A DNA stretch of 64,000 nt, taken from assembly GCF_000478605.2 (NCBI RefSeq), contig NZ_ASHX02000001.1, positions 186,001 to 250,000 of the forward strand. The letters are read 5' to 3'. This document shows, piece by piece, positions 33,945 through 43,057 of the stretch (position 1 is its first letter; the number at the start of each line of letters is the position of its first letter). Made by a program: the position numbers and the translations under genes. The notes below the pieces were generated by a model. It saw only the letters and a program-made list of their open reading frames with translations. It ran no database searches and was not told the origin of the DNA. Origin of the DNA: Streptomyces thermolilacinus SPC6 (GTDB taxonomy: Bacteria; Actinomycetota; Actinomycetes; Streptomycetales; Streptomycetaceae).

Positions 33945-36272
33945 GTGGCGGAGACGGACGACGGGGGCGGCGTGCCGCTGCCCGGCGGGCGGTGGCGGCT
34001 GTGGGAGCAGTTCGCCCTGCGCGGGCCCGGCTTCCCCGCCGACGGGGTGCTGCGCCTGGCCCCGGCGGGGCTCGCCGAGGCGGCCGACAAGTTCGCGGGG
34101 GACGACACGGCGGTCCTCGCGCCGGACGACCGGGAGTGGACGGACTTCGCGGGGCTGTTCGCGCAGGCCGCCGTGGAGACCGCGCACCATCTCCAGGACA
34201 TCGCGCGGACACCGGCGTTCCGGGAGGCCGTGGCGTGGCAGAACCGCCCCGTGCTGGCCTCCGGGGTGGCGCCGTTCCTGGCGTGGACGCCGACGGCGGC
34301 GGGACGGACCAGCATGCCCCGGCAGCGGGAGGAGCTGGTCGCCCACTACTGGCAGCGGTTCTGCGTCAAGAACGACACGATCGGCTTCTTCGGGCCCGTC
34401 GGCTGGGGCCGCTGGGACCTGGAAGGGCCGGGCGTTGCGGTCGATCCCGGCGAGGGTCTGATCGCCGCGACGGAGGTCTACTTCGCCGGGTGGGCGATCG
34501 ACGCCCTGGCCGCGCGGATCGACGCCGACCCGGCGTTGCGGGAGTGGGTGGCGCCGCGCAGGGTGCCGTTCGTTCGGGTGTCGGACGCTGAGGTGACCGT
34601 GCCGGGCCGTCCGGCGCGGAGCGTCGGCCCCGAGGCCGCCGCCGTGCTGGGCCTGTGCGACGGGCTGCGGCCCGTACGGGACATCCGCGCCGCGCTGCCC
34701 GGCGTGGACGTGCCGGCCGTCCTCGCGGACCTCGTGGCGCGCCGCTGGGTCGTGTGGAAGCTGGAGGTCCCGGCCGGTGCCCACCCGGAGCGGGCGCTGC
34801 GGGCCTGGCTCGACGGCGTCGGCGACGCGGAGGCGCGCGGCCGCTGGCTCGCGGCGCTGGACACGCTGGAGCGCGGCCGCGACCGGGTGCGGGCGGCCGA
34901 GGGTGCCGACGACGTGGTGGCCGCGCTGGCGGAGCTGGAGGGCGGGTTCGCGGCGCTCACGGAGACGGCGGCCGTACGGGAGAAGTCCGCGGGTACGGCG
35001 CCGTGCCGGGCCGTCGTGTACGCCGACTGCCGGCGGGCGGCGACCGTCCGGGCGGGGCGGGCCGTGCACGAGGCGCTGGCGCCGCTGGAGCCGCTGCTGA
35101 CCAGCTCGGGGTGGCTCACCGCGCGGCTCGCCGACGCGGTGATGGCCGAGGCGCGGGGGGTGTACGAGCGGCTCGCCGAGGACGGGCCGGTGGACCTGGC
35201 GTCGTTCTGGTTCGCCTGCATGCCGGTGCTGCACGGCACGGCGCGAGCGCGGGCCGACGCGCTCCAGCGGGAGTTCCGCGACCGGTGGGCGTCCGTCCTG
35301 GCCGTGCCGCCCGGCGCCCGACGGGTGCACAGGTCCCTGGCCGACATCGCGGGGCCGGTCGCGGAGCACTTCGGCACCGGCGGGGGCGCCCCTCCGGGGG
35401 CGGGGTGGACGGCTGCGCGGTACGTCAGCCCGGACGTCATGGTCGCCGCGACCGGTGTGGACGCCGTCGAGCGGGGCGACTTCGAGCTGGTGCTGGGCGA
35501 GCTGCACCTGGCGGCCAACACGCTCGGCGCGTCCCTCTTCGTCCACCAGCACCCCGACCCCGGCGAACTGGTCCGGCTGACCGGCCGCGACCACCCCCGG
35601 CCGCGCCTGATGCCGCTGCTGCCGAAGGAGCACCGGTCGCGGCTGTCGGCCCGCACCCGGCACGCCCTGGTCCGGCCGGACGACTACCACGTGGCGCTGG
35701 TGGACCTCACGAGCGGCGCAGGCCGTCCCCGTACGGTCCTCAGCGCGGACGTGACGGTCACCGAGCGGGACGGGGAGCTGGTGGTGGTCCTGCCGGACGG
35801 CGCGCGGTTCCCCGCCGTGGACGTGTTCGCGCATGTGCTGACCACGCTGGCCATGGACCTGTTCCAGATCCTGCCGGAGGACGGCCACACGCCGCGCGTC
35901 ACGGTGGACCGGCTCGTCGTGGCGCGCGAGACTTGGCGGCTGCCGGGGCCCGACCTGGACTTCGCCGACGAGAAGGACGAGGCACGCCGGTTCGTACGGG
36001 CCCGGCGGTGGCGTGCGCGGCACGGGCTGCCCCGGTACGTGTTCGTGGTGCTGCCGACGGAACCGCGGCCCTTCTACGTGGACTTCGACAGCCCCGTGTA
36101 CGTCAACATCCTCGCCAAGGCCGTGCGCCGCATGGTCCGCAAGGAGCCGGACGGGCGGGCCGTCGTCACGGAGATGCTGCCGACGCCCGAGCAGGCGTGG
36201 CTGGTGGACGACCAGGGCCGGTCGTACACGTCCGAGCTGCGGTTCGTCGCGGTGGAGGAGGAACAGGGCTAG
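33945..36272 (+). CDS. LanB-like protein (Lant_dehydr_N), no elimination domain, 775 aa, copy 2
   Basis: This is a paralogue of the protein encoded at 28525, with the same length when the GTG at 33945 (GTGAGG upstream) is used as start; a GTG at 33936 overlapping the PCP stop is the alternative. It keeps the same landmarks (FCVKNDTIGFFGPVGWGRWD, VARETW, PRYVFVVLPTEPRPFYVDFD) and also lacks the LanB elimination domain. The sequences are alike along the whole length but clearly diverged outside the 162-bp identical patch. Two such copies in one operon suggest different substrates or a heteromer. It probably uses an aminoacyl-tRNA; this is inferred from the fold only. A hairpin terminator follows. 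Confidence 0.85.
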   Translation: MAETDDGGGVPLPGGRWRLWEQFALRGPGFPADGVLRLAPAGLAEAADKFAGDDTAVLAPDDREWTDFAGLFAQAAVETAHHLQDIARTPAFREAVAWQNRPVLASGVAPFLAWTPTAAGRTSMPRQREELVAHYWQRFCVKNDTIGFFGPVGWGRWDLEGPGVAVDPGEGLIAATEVYFAGWAIDALAARIDADPALREWVAPRRVPFVRVSDAEVTVPGRPARSVGPEAAAVLGLCDGLRPVRDIRAALPGVDVPAVLADLVARRWVVWKLEVPAGAHPERALRAWLDGVGDAEARGRWLAALDTLERGRDRVRAAEGADDVVAALAELEGGFAALTETAAVREKSAGTAPCRAVVYADCRRAATVRAGRAVHEALAPLEPLLTSSGWLTARLADAVMAEARGVYERLAEDGPVDLASFWFACMPVLHGTARARADALQREFRDRWASVLAVPPGARRVHRSLADIAGPVAEHFGTGGGAPPGAGWTAARYVSPDVMVAATGVDAVERGDFELVLGELHLAANTLGASLFVHQHPDPGELVRLTGRDHPRPRLMPLLPKEHRSRLSARTRHALVRPDDYHVALVDLTSGAGRPRTVLSADVTVTERDGELVVVLPDGARFPAVDVFAHVLTTLAMDLFQILPEDGHTPRVTVDRLVVARETWRLPGPDLDFADEKDEARRFVRARRWRARHGLPRYVFVVLPTEPRPFYVDFDSPVYVNILAKAVRRMVRKEPDGRAVVTEMLPTPEQAWLVDDQGRSYTSELRFVAVEEEQG
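34261..34422 (+). repeat. 162-bp perfect repeat, copy B (within LanB-like copy 2)
   Basis: This stretch is identical base for base to 28823-28984. See copy A. Confidence 0.95.
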
Positions 36273-36293
36273 AGCGTCCGTGCGGGCCGCGAA

Positions 36294-36333
36294 CGGCGGC
36301 GCGCCCGGCCGGGTTCCGGCGGGCGCGCCGCCG
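36294..36333 (+). terminator. Hairpin between the LanB operon and the first NRPS gene
   Basis: A perfect 14-bp stem CGGCGGCGCGCCCG/CGGGCGCGCCGCCG with a 12-base loop lies 21 bases after the LanB-like copy 2 stop. The following 180 bases contain imperfect repeats of TTGTGCGTG-like units (about 36378-36455) and presumably the promoter of the first NRPS gene. Confidence 0.65.
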
Positions 36334-36511
36334 TCGGCGCTTGTCCGCGCCGGTGCGGACATCCGCGTACGAGGGATTGTGCGTCCGCGTGCTTGTGCGT
36401 GGGCTGGCTTGTGCGTGCGCGGGCTTCTGCGTGTGCGGCTGCGTCTTCTTCCCTACTGGGCGCGTGCCGCAGCCGCGAGGGTGGAGGAAATCCACCGCTT
36501 GGAGGCCCGCA

Positions 36512-39500
36512 GTGAAGGTTGGCGCAGCTGTTCGCACCGTATCGTCCGCACAGCGGAGGCTGTGGTTCCTGGACCAGCTCAGCCGGGGTTCCGCCGACTC
36601 CCTGCTCCCGCTGGCGCTCCGCTTCCGCGGCGCTCTCGACATACCCGCCCTGGAGCGGGCGCTGGCGGGGGTCGTGGCCCGCCACGAGGTGCTGCGGACC
36701 CGGTTCGTCACCGTGGGCGGGGAGCCCGTCCCGCAGGTCGATCCGCCCGGCGCCTTCGCCGTCCGTCGGGTGGCGGCCGCCGGCGCGGACGATCTGTTCG
36801 CGCGGGAGCTGGCCCGCCCCCTGGACCTGGCGCAGGAGCCGCCGCTGCGGGCCGTCCTCGCCGAGACCGGCCCGGACGAGCACCTGCTGCTGGTCGTGGT
36901 GCACCACATCGCCGTGGACGGCTGGTCCTGGGACATCCTGCTGCGCGAGCTGACGGCCGGGTACCGGGGCGAGGAGGTCGCTCCGCCGCCGCTCCAGTAC
37001 GCCGACTTCGCGCGGCTCCAGAACGAGCGGCTCAGCGGGCCGCGCACGGAACGGCTGCTCGGGTACTGGCGCGACCGGCTGACCGGCGCGGCCCCGCTGG
37101 AGCTGCCCACGGACCGGCCCCGGCCCCGCTTCTGGGACGGCGCGGGCGACGTGGTCCGCTTCGACCTGCCCGCCGGCCTGGTGGCCGGGGTGGACCGGCT
37201 GGCCCGCTCCCACCGGGCCACCCGGTACATGGTGATGCTCGCCGCGTACCAGGCGCTGCTGGCGCGGTACTCGGGCCGTACGGACATCGCCGTGTGCACG
37301 ACGCTCGCGGACCGGGGCGACCCGAGGGCGGCGGACGTGATCGGACCGTTCGTCAACACGATCGTGCTGCGCACCGACCTGGCGGGCGACCCGTCGTTCA
37401 CGGAGCTGCTGGGCCGGGTCCGGGCGGGGGCGCTGCGCGACTTCTCGCACGCGCAGGCGCCGTTCGACCGGGTGGTGCAGGCGGTGGGCGGGGCGCGGGA
37501 CCTGTCGCGCCACCCGCTGGCGCAGGCGTCGTTCACGCTGCTCAACACCCAGCGGCCGCCGGAGCTGGGCGGGCTGGACGTGGAGCTGGTCCCGCCGCCG
37601 CTGCGGGGCACCCCGCTGGACGTGTTCCTGGACCTGGGGGCGCGGCCCGACGGGACGGTCGCCGCGCGGCTCCAGTACTCCACGGCCCTGTTCGACGCCG
37701 CGACGATGCACCGCTTCCGCGACGGGTACGTGGAGCTGCTGCGCGCGGTGGTCCAGGCGCCCGACGCGCGGCTGGCCGAGGCGGCGGGCGGACTGGCGCC
37801 CTTGACGGGGCCTGGCCGGACGGCGGCACCGCCAGCGCCGTCACCGCCGGCCTCGCGGACGGGCGCCGAACCGGCCGCCGGGGTGCCGGGCGGTGCCGTA
37901 CCGGCCGACGCCGGCGCCGTGCCGTTCGCGGTGGCGGGGGACGCCGGCGCGGTGGCGCTCGTATGCGGGGGCGAGTCGGTCACGTACGGCGGACTCGACG
38001 CGCTGACCGGCGGCTTGGCCACCGCCCTCGTGGCGGACGGGGTGCGGCCCGGCGACCGGGTGGGCGTGCTGGTGCGGCGCGGTGTGGGCGCGGTCGCCGC
38101 GATGGACGGCATCTGGCGGGCCGGTGGCGTGTACGTGCCGCTCGACCCGGCGCTGCCCGAGGAGCGGCTGCGGTTCATGGTGGCCGAGGCGGATGTGCGG
38201 TGCGTGGTCGCCGACGCGTCCACCGCCGGTGCCGCGGCCGCGCTGGGCGTGCCGGTACGGCCCCTGGAAGGCGTACGGCCCGGGCCGGACGCGCCGCGTC
38301 ACGTACCCGATCCGCGCGAGCTGGCGTACGTGATCTTCACCTCGGGTTCCACGGGACGCCCCAAGGCCGTGGGCGTCGAGCACCGGGCGCTGTCCGCCCA
38401 TGTGGCCGCCGCCCGCGAGGCGTTCGGCGTCACGGGCGACGACCGGGTGCTGGCGTTCTCGTCCCTCTCGTTCGACGCCTCGCTCGACCAGCTGCTGCCC
38501 GCCCTGTCGCGGGGGGCGACGGTGGTGATCCGCCCGGACGAGCAGTGGCATCCGGCGCGGCTCGTCGAGGAGGTCCGGCGGCACCGGCTGACCGTGGTGA
38601 ACCTGCCGCCGACGTACTGGGCCGAGTTGGCGCGGTCGCTCGGCGACGACGCGGCCGCCGCCCTGGCGTCGCTGCGGCTGCTGATCCTGGGCGGGGAGGC
38701 CGTGCCGCCGGGCCCGCTCGCCGCGTGGCGGGCGCGGGTGCCGCACGTGCGGGTGTGCAACGCGTACGGGCCGACGGAGACGACCGTCACGGCCACGACG
38801 TACGACGTGCTCCCCGGCGCGGACGACCCGCGCGACGTGGTGCCGATCGGCGGTCCGCTGGGGGCGCGGCGGGCGTATGTGGTGGACGAGCGGGGCGAGT
38901 CGGTGGGCGTCGGCGGCACGGGTGAACTCCTGCTGGGCGGGCCGGAGCTGGCGCGCGGCTACCTGGGGCGCCCCGCGCTCACCGCGGAGCGGTTCGTACC
39001 GGACCCGTTCGGCGGGACGGGCGGGCGGCTGTACCGGACCGGTGACCTGGTGCGGCTGCGGCCGGACGGGGAGCTGGAGTTCGCGGGGCGCGTGGACGAC
39101 CAGGTGAAGGTGCGGGGCTTCCGGGTGGAGCTGGGCGAGGTGGAGGCCGTGCTGCGGGAGTGCCCCGGCGTGGTGGCGGCGGCCGTCGCGGCCCGGCCGG
39201 ACGCGAGCGGCGCCCTGGGCCTGACCGGGTACGTGGTGACGGGCGAGGACGCGGCGGCGGAGCCGCGGCGACAGGCGGACGTGGGCGTGGAGCCCCGGGC
39301 GCTGCGGGCGTGGTGTGCGGCGCGGCTGCCGCACTACGCGGTGCCGTCGGAGTTCGCGGTGCTGGACGCGCTGCCGGTGAACACCGCCGGGAAGCTGGAC
39401 CGTTCGGCCCTGCCGGCCGTGGGCGCGGGCGACCGGCCGGCGGGCGGGCCCGCCTACGTGTCGCCCCGTGACGCGACGGAACGGGTCGTCGCGGAGATCT

Positions 39501-42500
39501 GGGCGGAGGTGCTGGGCGTCGAACGCGTCGGCATCGACGACGGGTTCTTCGAGCTGGGCGGGCACTCGCTCCTCGCGACGATGGCCGTGTCGCGGATCGC
39601 GGAGCGGCTGGGCCGCGAGGTCGAGCTGCGCACGCTCTTCGAGAACCCGCGGCTCCGGGAGTTCGGGCCGCTGGTCGGCGCGGCACGGCGGGCGGCGTCG
39701 GGCGGCGGTGTGGTGGCGGTGGACCGGTCGGGGCCGCTGCCGATGTCGTTCGCGCAGGAGCGGATGTGGTTCCTGGACCGGATGTCGGACCGGGGCGACG
39801 AGTACGTGCTGTGGTACGCGTGGCGGGTGCGCGGTGGCCTGGACCGTACGGCCTGGCAGGGCGCCCTGGACGACGTGGTGGCGCGGCACGAGGTGCTGCG
39901 GACGGCGCTGGTCGAGGTGGACGGGCGCCCGGCGCAGCGGGTGCGCGGTCCGGTGGCGGTGCCGCTGGAGTGGCACACGGCCGGGGCGGGCGGCGGCACC
40001 GGCGCGGACGCCGGTCTGCGGGAGCTGGTGCGGGAGCGGGCGGCGGCGTTCGCGACGCGGCGGTTCGACCTGGCCGCGCCTCCGCTGCTGCGGGCCGGTG
40101 TGTGGGAGCTGGGCCCGGACGACCATGTGGCGGTCATCGCGTTCCACCACGCGGCGACGGACGGCTGGTCCAAGGACGTGCTGGTCGGCGAGTTGACCGC
40201 CTGCTATGCGGCGCGGCTGGCCGGTGAGCGGGCCGGCCTGCCCGAACTGCCCGTGCAGTACGGGGACTTCGCCGTGTGGCAGCGGCGCGCGGCGGAGGAC
40301 GGGGCGCTGGAGGGGCCGCTTGACTACTGGGAGTCGGCGCTGGCCGGGCTGGCGCCGCTGGAGCTGCCGACGGACCGGCCGCGGCCCGCCGTGTGGTCCG
40401 GGCGGGGCGCGGCGGTCGAGGTGGATCTGCCGCCGTCGCTGGCGGCGGGTCTCGACGAGCTGGCCCGGCGGCACGGCGTGACCCGGTTCATGGTGCTGCT
40501 GGCGGTGGTGCAGATCGTGCTGGCCCGCTGGTCGGGGCAGCGGGACGTGGCGGTGGGCACCCCGGTGGCGGGGCGCGGCCAGCTGGAGCTGGAGCGGCTG
40601 GTCGGGCTGTTCGTGAACACGGTGGTGCTGCGCGGCGACCTGTCGGGCGACCCGTCGTTCGAGGCGTTCCTCGGCCGGGTCCGGGAGTCCGTGCTCGGCG
40701 CGTTCGACCACCAGGACGTGCCGTTCGAGAAGCTGGTGGAGCGGCTGCGGCCGGAGCGTGACGCGTCCCGCAACCCGCTGTTCCAGGTGATGTTCGACGT
40801 GCAGGAGAGCCCCGTCGGCGGGCCGCGCGCGGAGGGCCTGGACGTGGAGCCGTTCGCGCTGCCGTGGCGGTCGGCGAAGTTCGACCTGACGGCGACGTTC
40901 CTGCTGTACGCCGACCGGTTCGCGCTGAACGTCGAGTACGCGACGGACCTCTTCGACGCGGCGACGGTGACCCGGTTCGCCGGGCACGTGGGGCGCGTGC
41001 TGGAGTCGGTGCTCGCCGACCCCGGCCGCCCGGTGGGGCGACTGGAGATGCTGACCGGCGCCGAGCACGCGGAGCTGGTGGGCCCCGTGGACGCGGCGGC
41101 CCCGGCGGTGGCGCAGGTGCCGCCGTACGCGGTGGCGGGCGCGCCCGGGGCGGTCGCCCTGGTCTGCGGGGACGCGAGCCTGACGTACGGGGAGCTGGAC
41201 GGCCTCGCGGGCGGTCTCGCCCGGGAGCTGGCCGACGCGGGGGCGGGCCCGGAGACGGCGGTGGGCGTGTGCCTGGGCCGGGGGCTGTGGTCCGTCGTCG
41301 CGATGGCGGCGATCTGGCGGGCGGGCGGTGTGTACGTGCCGCTGGACCCGCGCCTGCCCGAGGAGCGGCTGCGGTACATGGTGGAGCGGGCCGGGGTGCG
41401 GTTCGTCGTCACGGACGGCGCGACGGCCCCGCTGGCGGCCGGGCTGGGCGTGCCGGTCCTCGACGTCGACGCGGTCCGTCCCGACCCGGACGGGCCCCGG
41501 CACACGCCGACGCCCCGCGAGCTGGCCTGTGTCATCTTCACCTCCGGGTCCACGGGCCGGCCCAAGGCGGTCGGGGTGGAGCACCACGCGCTGGCGGCGC
41601 ACGCGCTGACCGCGCGGGAGCGGTTCGGGATCACCGCCGAGGACCGGGTGATGAACTTCGCGTCGTTCTCGTTCGACGCGTCGCTGGAGCAGGTCCTGCC
41701 CGCGCTGGGCGCCGGGGCGGCGGTGGTGATCCGCCCGGACGAGGTGTGGACGGTGGAGGAGCTGGCCGAGCGGGTCCGCGAGGCGCGGGTCACCGTCATG
41801 GAGGTGACACCGTCGTACTGGGAGGAGATCGCGGCCCGGCTCGACACGGTCGGCGACGGCCTGAAGGGGCTGCGGCTGGTCGTCACGGGCGGCGAGACCC
41901 TGCCGTCGGCGCCGCTCGCCCGCTGGTTCGCGTATCTGCCGCACGTGCCGGTCCAGAACACGTACGGCCCCACCGAGTCGGTCATCTCCGCCACCTCCCG
42001 GCTGGTGACGGGTCCCGTCGAGGGGCGGGTGCCGATCGGCACGGCGTGGGGGGCGCGCCGCCTGTACGTGGTGGACGCGTACGGCGAGCTCGCACCGGTC
42101 GGTGTGCCCGGTGAACTGCTGGTCGGCGGCCCGGAGCTGGCGCGGGGCTATCTGGGGCAGCCGGGGCTCACCGCGGAGCGGTTCGTCCCCGACCCGTTCG
42201 GCGGCGCGGGCGGCCGGCTGTACCGGACGGGCGACATCGTGCGGCGACTGCCGGACGGGGAGCTGGACTTCCTGGGCCGCACCGACCACCAGGTGAAGAT
42301 CCGCGGGTTCCGCATCGAGCTGGGCGAGGTGGAGGCCGTACTGGAGGCGCACCCCGCGGTGCACGCGGCGGCCGTCGTCGTCCGCGAACTGCGCGGCGAC
42401 CGGACGCTCGTCGGGTACGCGGCCGGGCGGGACCCGGACACGGCCGCGCTCGCCGAGTGGTGCCGGGACCGGCTGCCCGGCTACATGGTGCCGGCCGCGT

Positions 42501-42886
42501 TCGTGGTGCTGGACGCGCTGCCGCGCACGGTGCAGGGCAAGTGCGACACGGCCGCCCTGCCCGACCCGGAGCCGCCCGTGACGCCCGGGGCGGTGGCCCC
42601 GCGCACCCCGACCGAGCTGGTGACGGCGCAGGTGTGGGCCGAGGTGCTGGGCCTGCCCCAGGTCGGCGTGGACGACGACTTCTTCGCGCTGGGCGGGCAC
42701 TCGCTGCGCGCCGTCGCCGTCGCGTCGCGGCTGCGGGCCGCGTTCGACTGTCCGGTGCGGGTGCGCGACCTGTTCGAGCACCCGACCGTCGAGCGGCTGG
42801 CCGCCGAGCTGGAACGGCGGCTCGTCGAGCAGATCGCCGCGATGAGCGAGGACGAGATCGACCTGTCGCTGACGGCGGACTACTGA
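36512..42886 (+). CDS. Bimodular NRPS, C-A-PCP-C-A-PCP, 2124 aa
   Basis: C1 has HHIAVDGWS (His131-132). A1 runs from about 480 with [10 protein letters not shown] near 610 and TGDLV. PCP1 has LGGHSLLA with Ser1019. C2 has HHAATDGWS (His1212-1213), A2 has [10 protein letters not shown] near 1677, and PCP2 has LGGHSLRA with Ser2064. There is no epimerase or methyltransferase. A4-A5 residues read by eye against GrsA are D-A-D-N-I-G-A-V-T for A1 and D-A-E-E-V-G-T-I-S for A2. An acidic residue at position 239 in both suggests basic or amine-bearing substrates, but this is tentative. The acidic C-terminus (EDEIDLSLTADY) looks like a docking tail for the next NRPS. The GTG start has GGAGG seven bases upstream. 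C1 at the N-terminus means it receives a starter, probably from the free PCP. Confidence 0.95.
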   Translation: MKVGAAVRTVSSAQRRLWFLDQLSRGSADSLLPLALRFRGALDIPALERALAGVVARHEVLRTRFVTVGGEPVPQVDPPGAFAVRRVAAAGADDLFARELARPLDLAQEPPLRAVLAETGPDEHLLLVVVHHIAVDGWSWDILLRELTAGYRGEEVAPPPLQYADFARLQNERLSGPRTERLLGYWRDRLTGAAPLELPTDRPRPRFWDGAGDVVRFDLPAGLVAGVDRLARSHRATRYMVMLAAYQALLARYSGRTDIAVCTTLADRGDPRAADVIGPFVNTIVLRTDLAGDPSFTELLGRVRAGALRDFSHAQAPFDRVVQAVGGARDLSRHPLAQASFTLLNTQRPPELGGLDVELVPPPLRGTPLDVFLDLGARPDGTVAARLQYSTALFDAATMHRFRDGYVELLRAVVQAPDARLAEAAGGLAPLTGPGRTAAPPAPSPPASRTGAEPAAGVPGGAVPADAGAVPFAVAGDAGAVALVCGGESVTYGGLDALTGGLATALVADGVRPGDRVGVLVRRGVGAVAAMDGIWRAGGVYVPLDPALPEERLRFMVAEADVRCVVADASTAGAAAALGVPVRPLEGVRPGPDAPRHVPDPRELAYVIFTSGSTGRPKAVGVEHRALSAHVAAAREAFGVTGDDRVLAFSSLSFDASLDQLLPALSRGATVVIRPDEQWHPARLVEEVRRHRLTVVNLPPTYWAELARSLGDDAAAALASLRLLILGGEAVPPGPLAAWRARVPHVRVCNAYGPTETTVTATTYDVLPGADDPRDVVPIGGPLGARRAYVVDERGESVGVGGTGELLLGGPELARGYLGRPALTAERFVPDPFGGTGGRLYRTGDLVRLRPDGELEFAGRVDDQVKVRGFRVELGEVEAVLRECPGVVAAAVAARPDASGALGLTGYVVTGEDAAAEPRRQADVGVEPRALRAWCAARLPHYAVPSEFAVLDALPVNTAGKLDRSALPAVGAGDRPAGGPAYVSPRDATERVVAEIWAEVLGVERVGIDDGFFELGGHSLLATMAVSRIAERLGREVELRTLFENPRLREFGPLVGAARRAASGGGVVAVDRSGPLPMSFAQERMWFLDRMSDRGDEYVLWYAWRVRGGLDRTAWQGALDDVVARHEVLRTALVEVDGRPAQRVRGPVAVPLEWHTAGAGGGTGADAGLRELVRERAAAFATRRFDLAAPPLLRAGVWELGPDDHVAVIAFHHAATDGWSKDVLVGELTACYAARLAGERAGLPELPVQYGDFAVWQRRAAEDGALEGPLDYWESALAGLAPLELPTDRPRPAVWSGRGAAVEVDLPPSLAAGLDELARRHGVTRFMVLLAVVQIVLARWSGQRDVAVGTPVAGRGQLELERLVGLFVNTVVLRGDLSGDPSFEAFLGRVRESVLGAFDHQDVPFEKLVERLRPERDASRNPLFQVMFDVQESPVGGPRAEGLDVEPFALPWRSAKFDLTATFLLYADRFALNVEYATDLFDAATVTRFAGHVGRVLESVLADPGRPVGRLEMLTGAEHAELVGPVDAAAPAVAQVPPYAVAGAPGAVALVCGDASLTYGELDGLAGGLARELADAGAGPETAVGVCLGRGLWSVVAMAAIWRAGGVYVPLDPRLPEERLRYMVERAGVRFVVTDGATAPLAAGLGVPVLDVDAVRPDPDGPRHTPTPRELACVIFTSGSTGRPKAVGVEHHALAAHALTARERFGITAEDRVMNFASFSFDASLEQVLPALGAGAAVVIRPDEVWTVEELAERVREARVTVMEVTPSYWEEIAARLDTVGDGLKGLRLVVTGGETLPSAPLARWFAYLPHVPVQNTYGPTESVISATSRLVTGPVEGRVPIGTAWGARRLYVVDAYGELAPVGVPGELLVGGPELARGYLGQPGLTAERFVPDPFGGAGGRLYRTGDIVRRLPDGELDFLGRTDHQVKIRGFRIELGEVEAVLEAHPAVHAAAVVVRELRGDRTLVGYAAGRDPDTAALAEWCRDRLPGYMVPAAFVVLDALPRTVQGKCDTAALPDPEPPVTPGAVAPRTPTELVTAQVWAEVLGLPQVGVDDDFFALGGHSLRAVAVASRLRAAFDCPVRVRDLFEHPTVERLAAELERRLVEQIAAMSEDEIDLSLTADY

Positions 42887-43057
42887 CCTCCTCCCCCGGC
42901 GGCGGGCTCACCCCGCCGGGACGGCCACGGGCGGCGGACTCACCCCGCCGCCGGGCCCCCGCACCACCCGCGCGGCCACGCGCGCCGCGCCCCCGACTCA
43001 CGAGCACCGGCTGCCGACACGCCTGCTCACCGACTCTCCGATGGGACGGAACCCCTG

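Noticed and set aside
28117..36272. Thought of the LanB-like pair as a classical class I lantibiotic system
   Set aside because: No LanC, no LanT or LanP, no Cys-rich precursor in the operon and no elimination domain; NRPS-type partners surround them.
34655..36511. Frame of the first NRPS extending far upstream through the LanB-like gene
   Set aside because: It is an alternative frame of the LanB-like copy 2 gene; the NRPS starts at the GTG at 36512 with GGAGG, right before C motif 1.
42887..43057. Possible terminator or extra small gene between the two NRPS genes
   Set aside because: The 171-base gap has GGCGGCGGGCTCACCCCGCC-like repeats able to form weak hairpins, but no clear long stem and no coding signal; the genes are probably co-transcribed.
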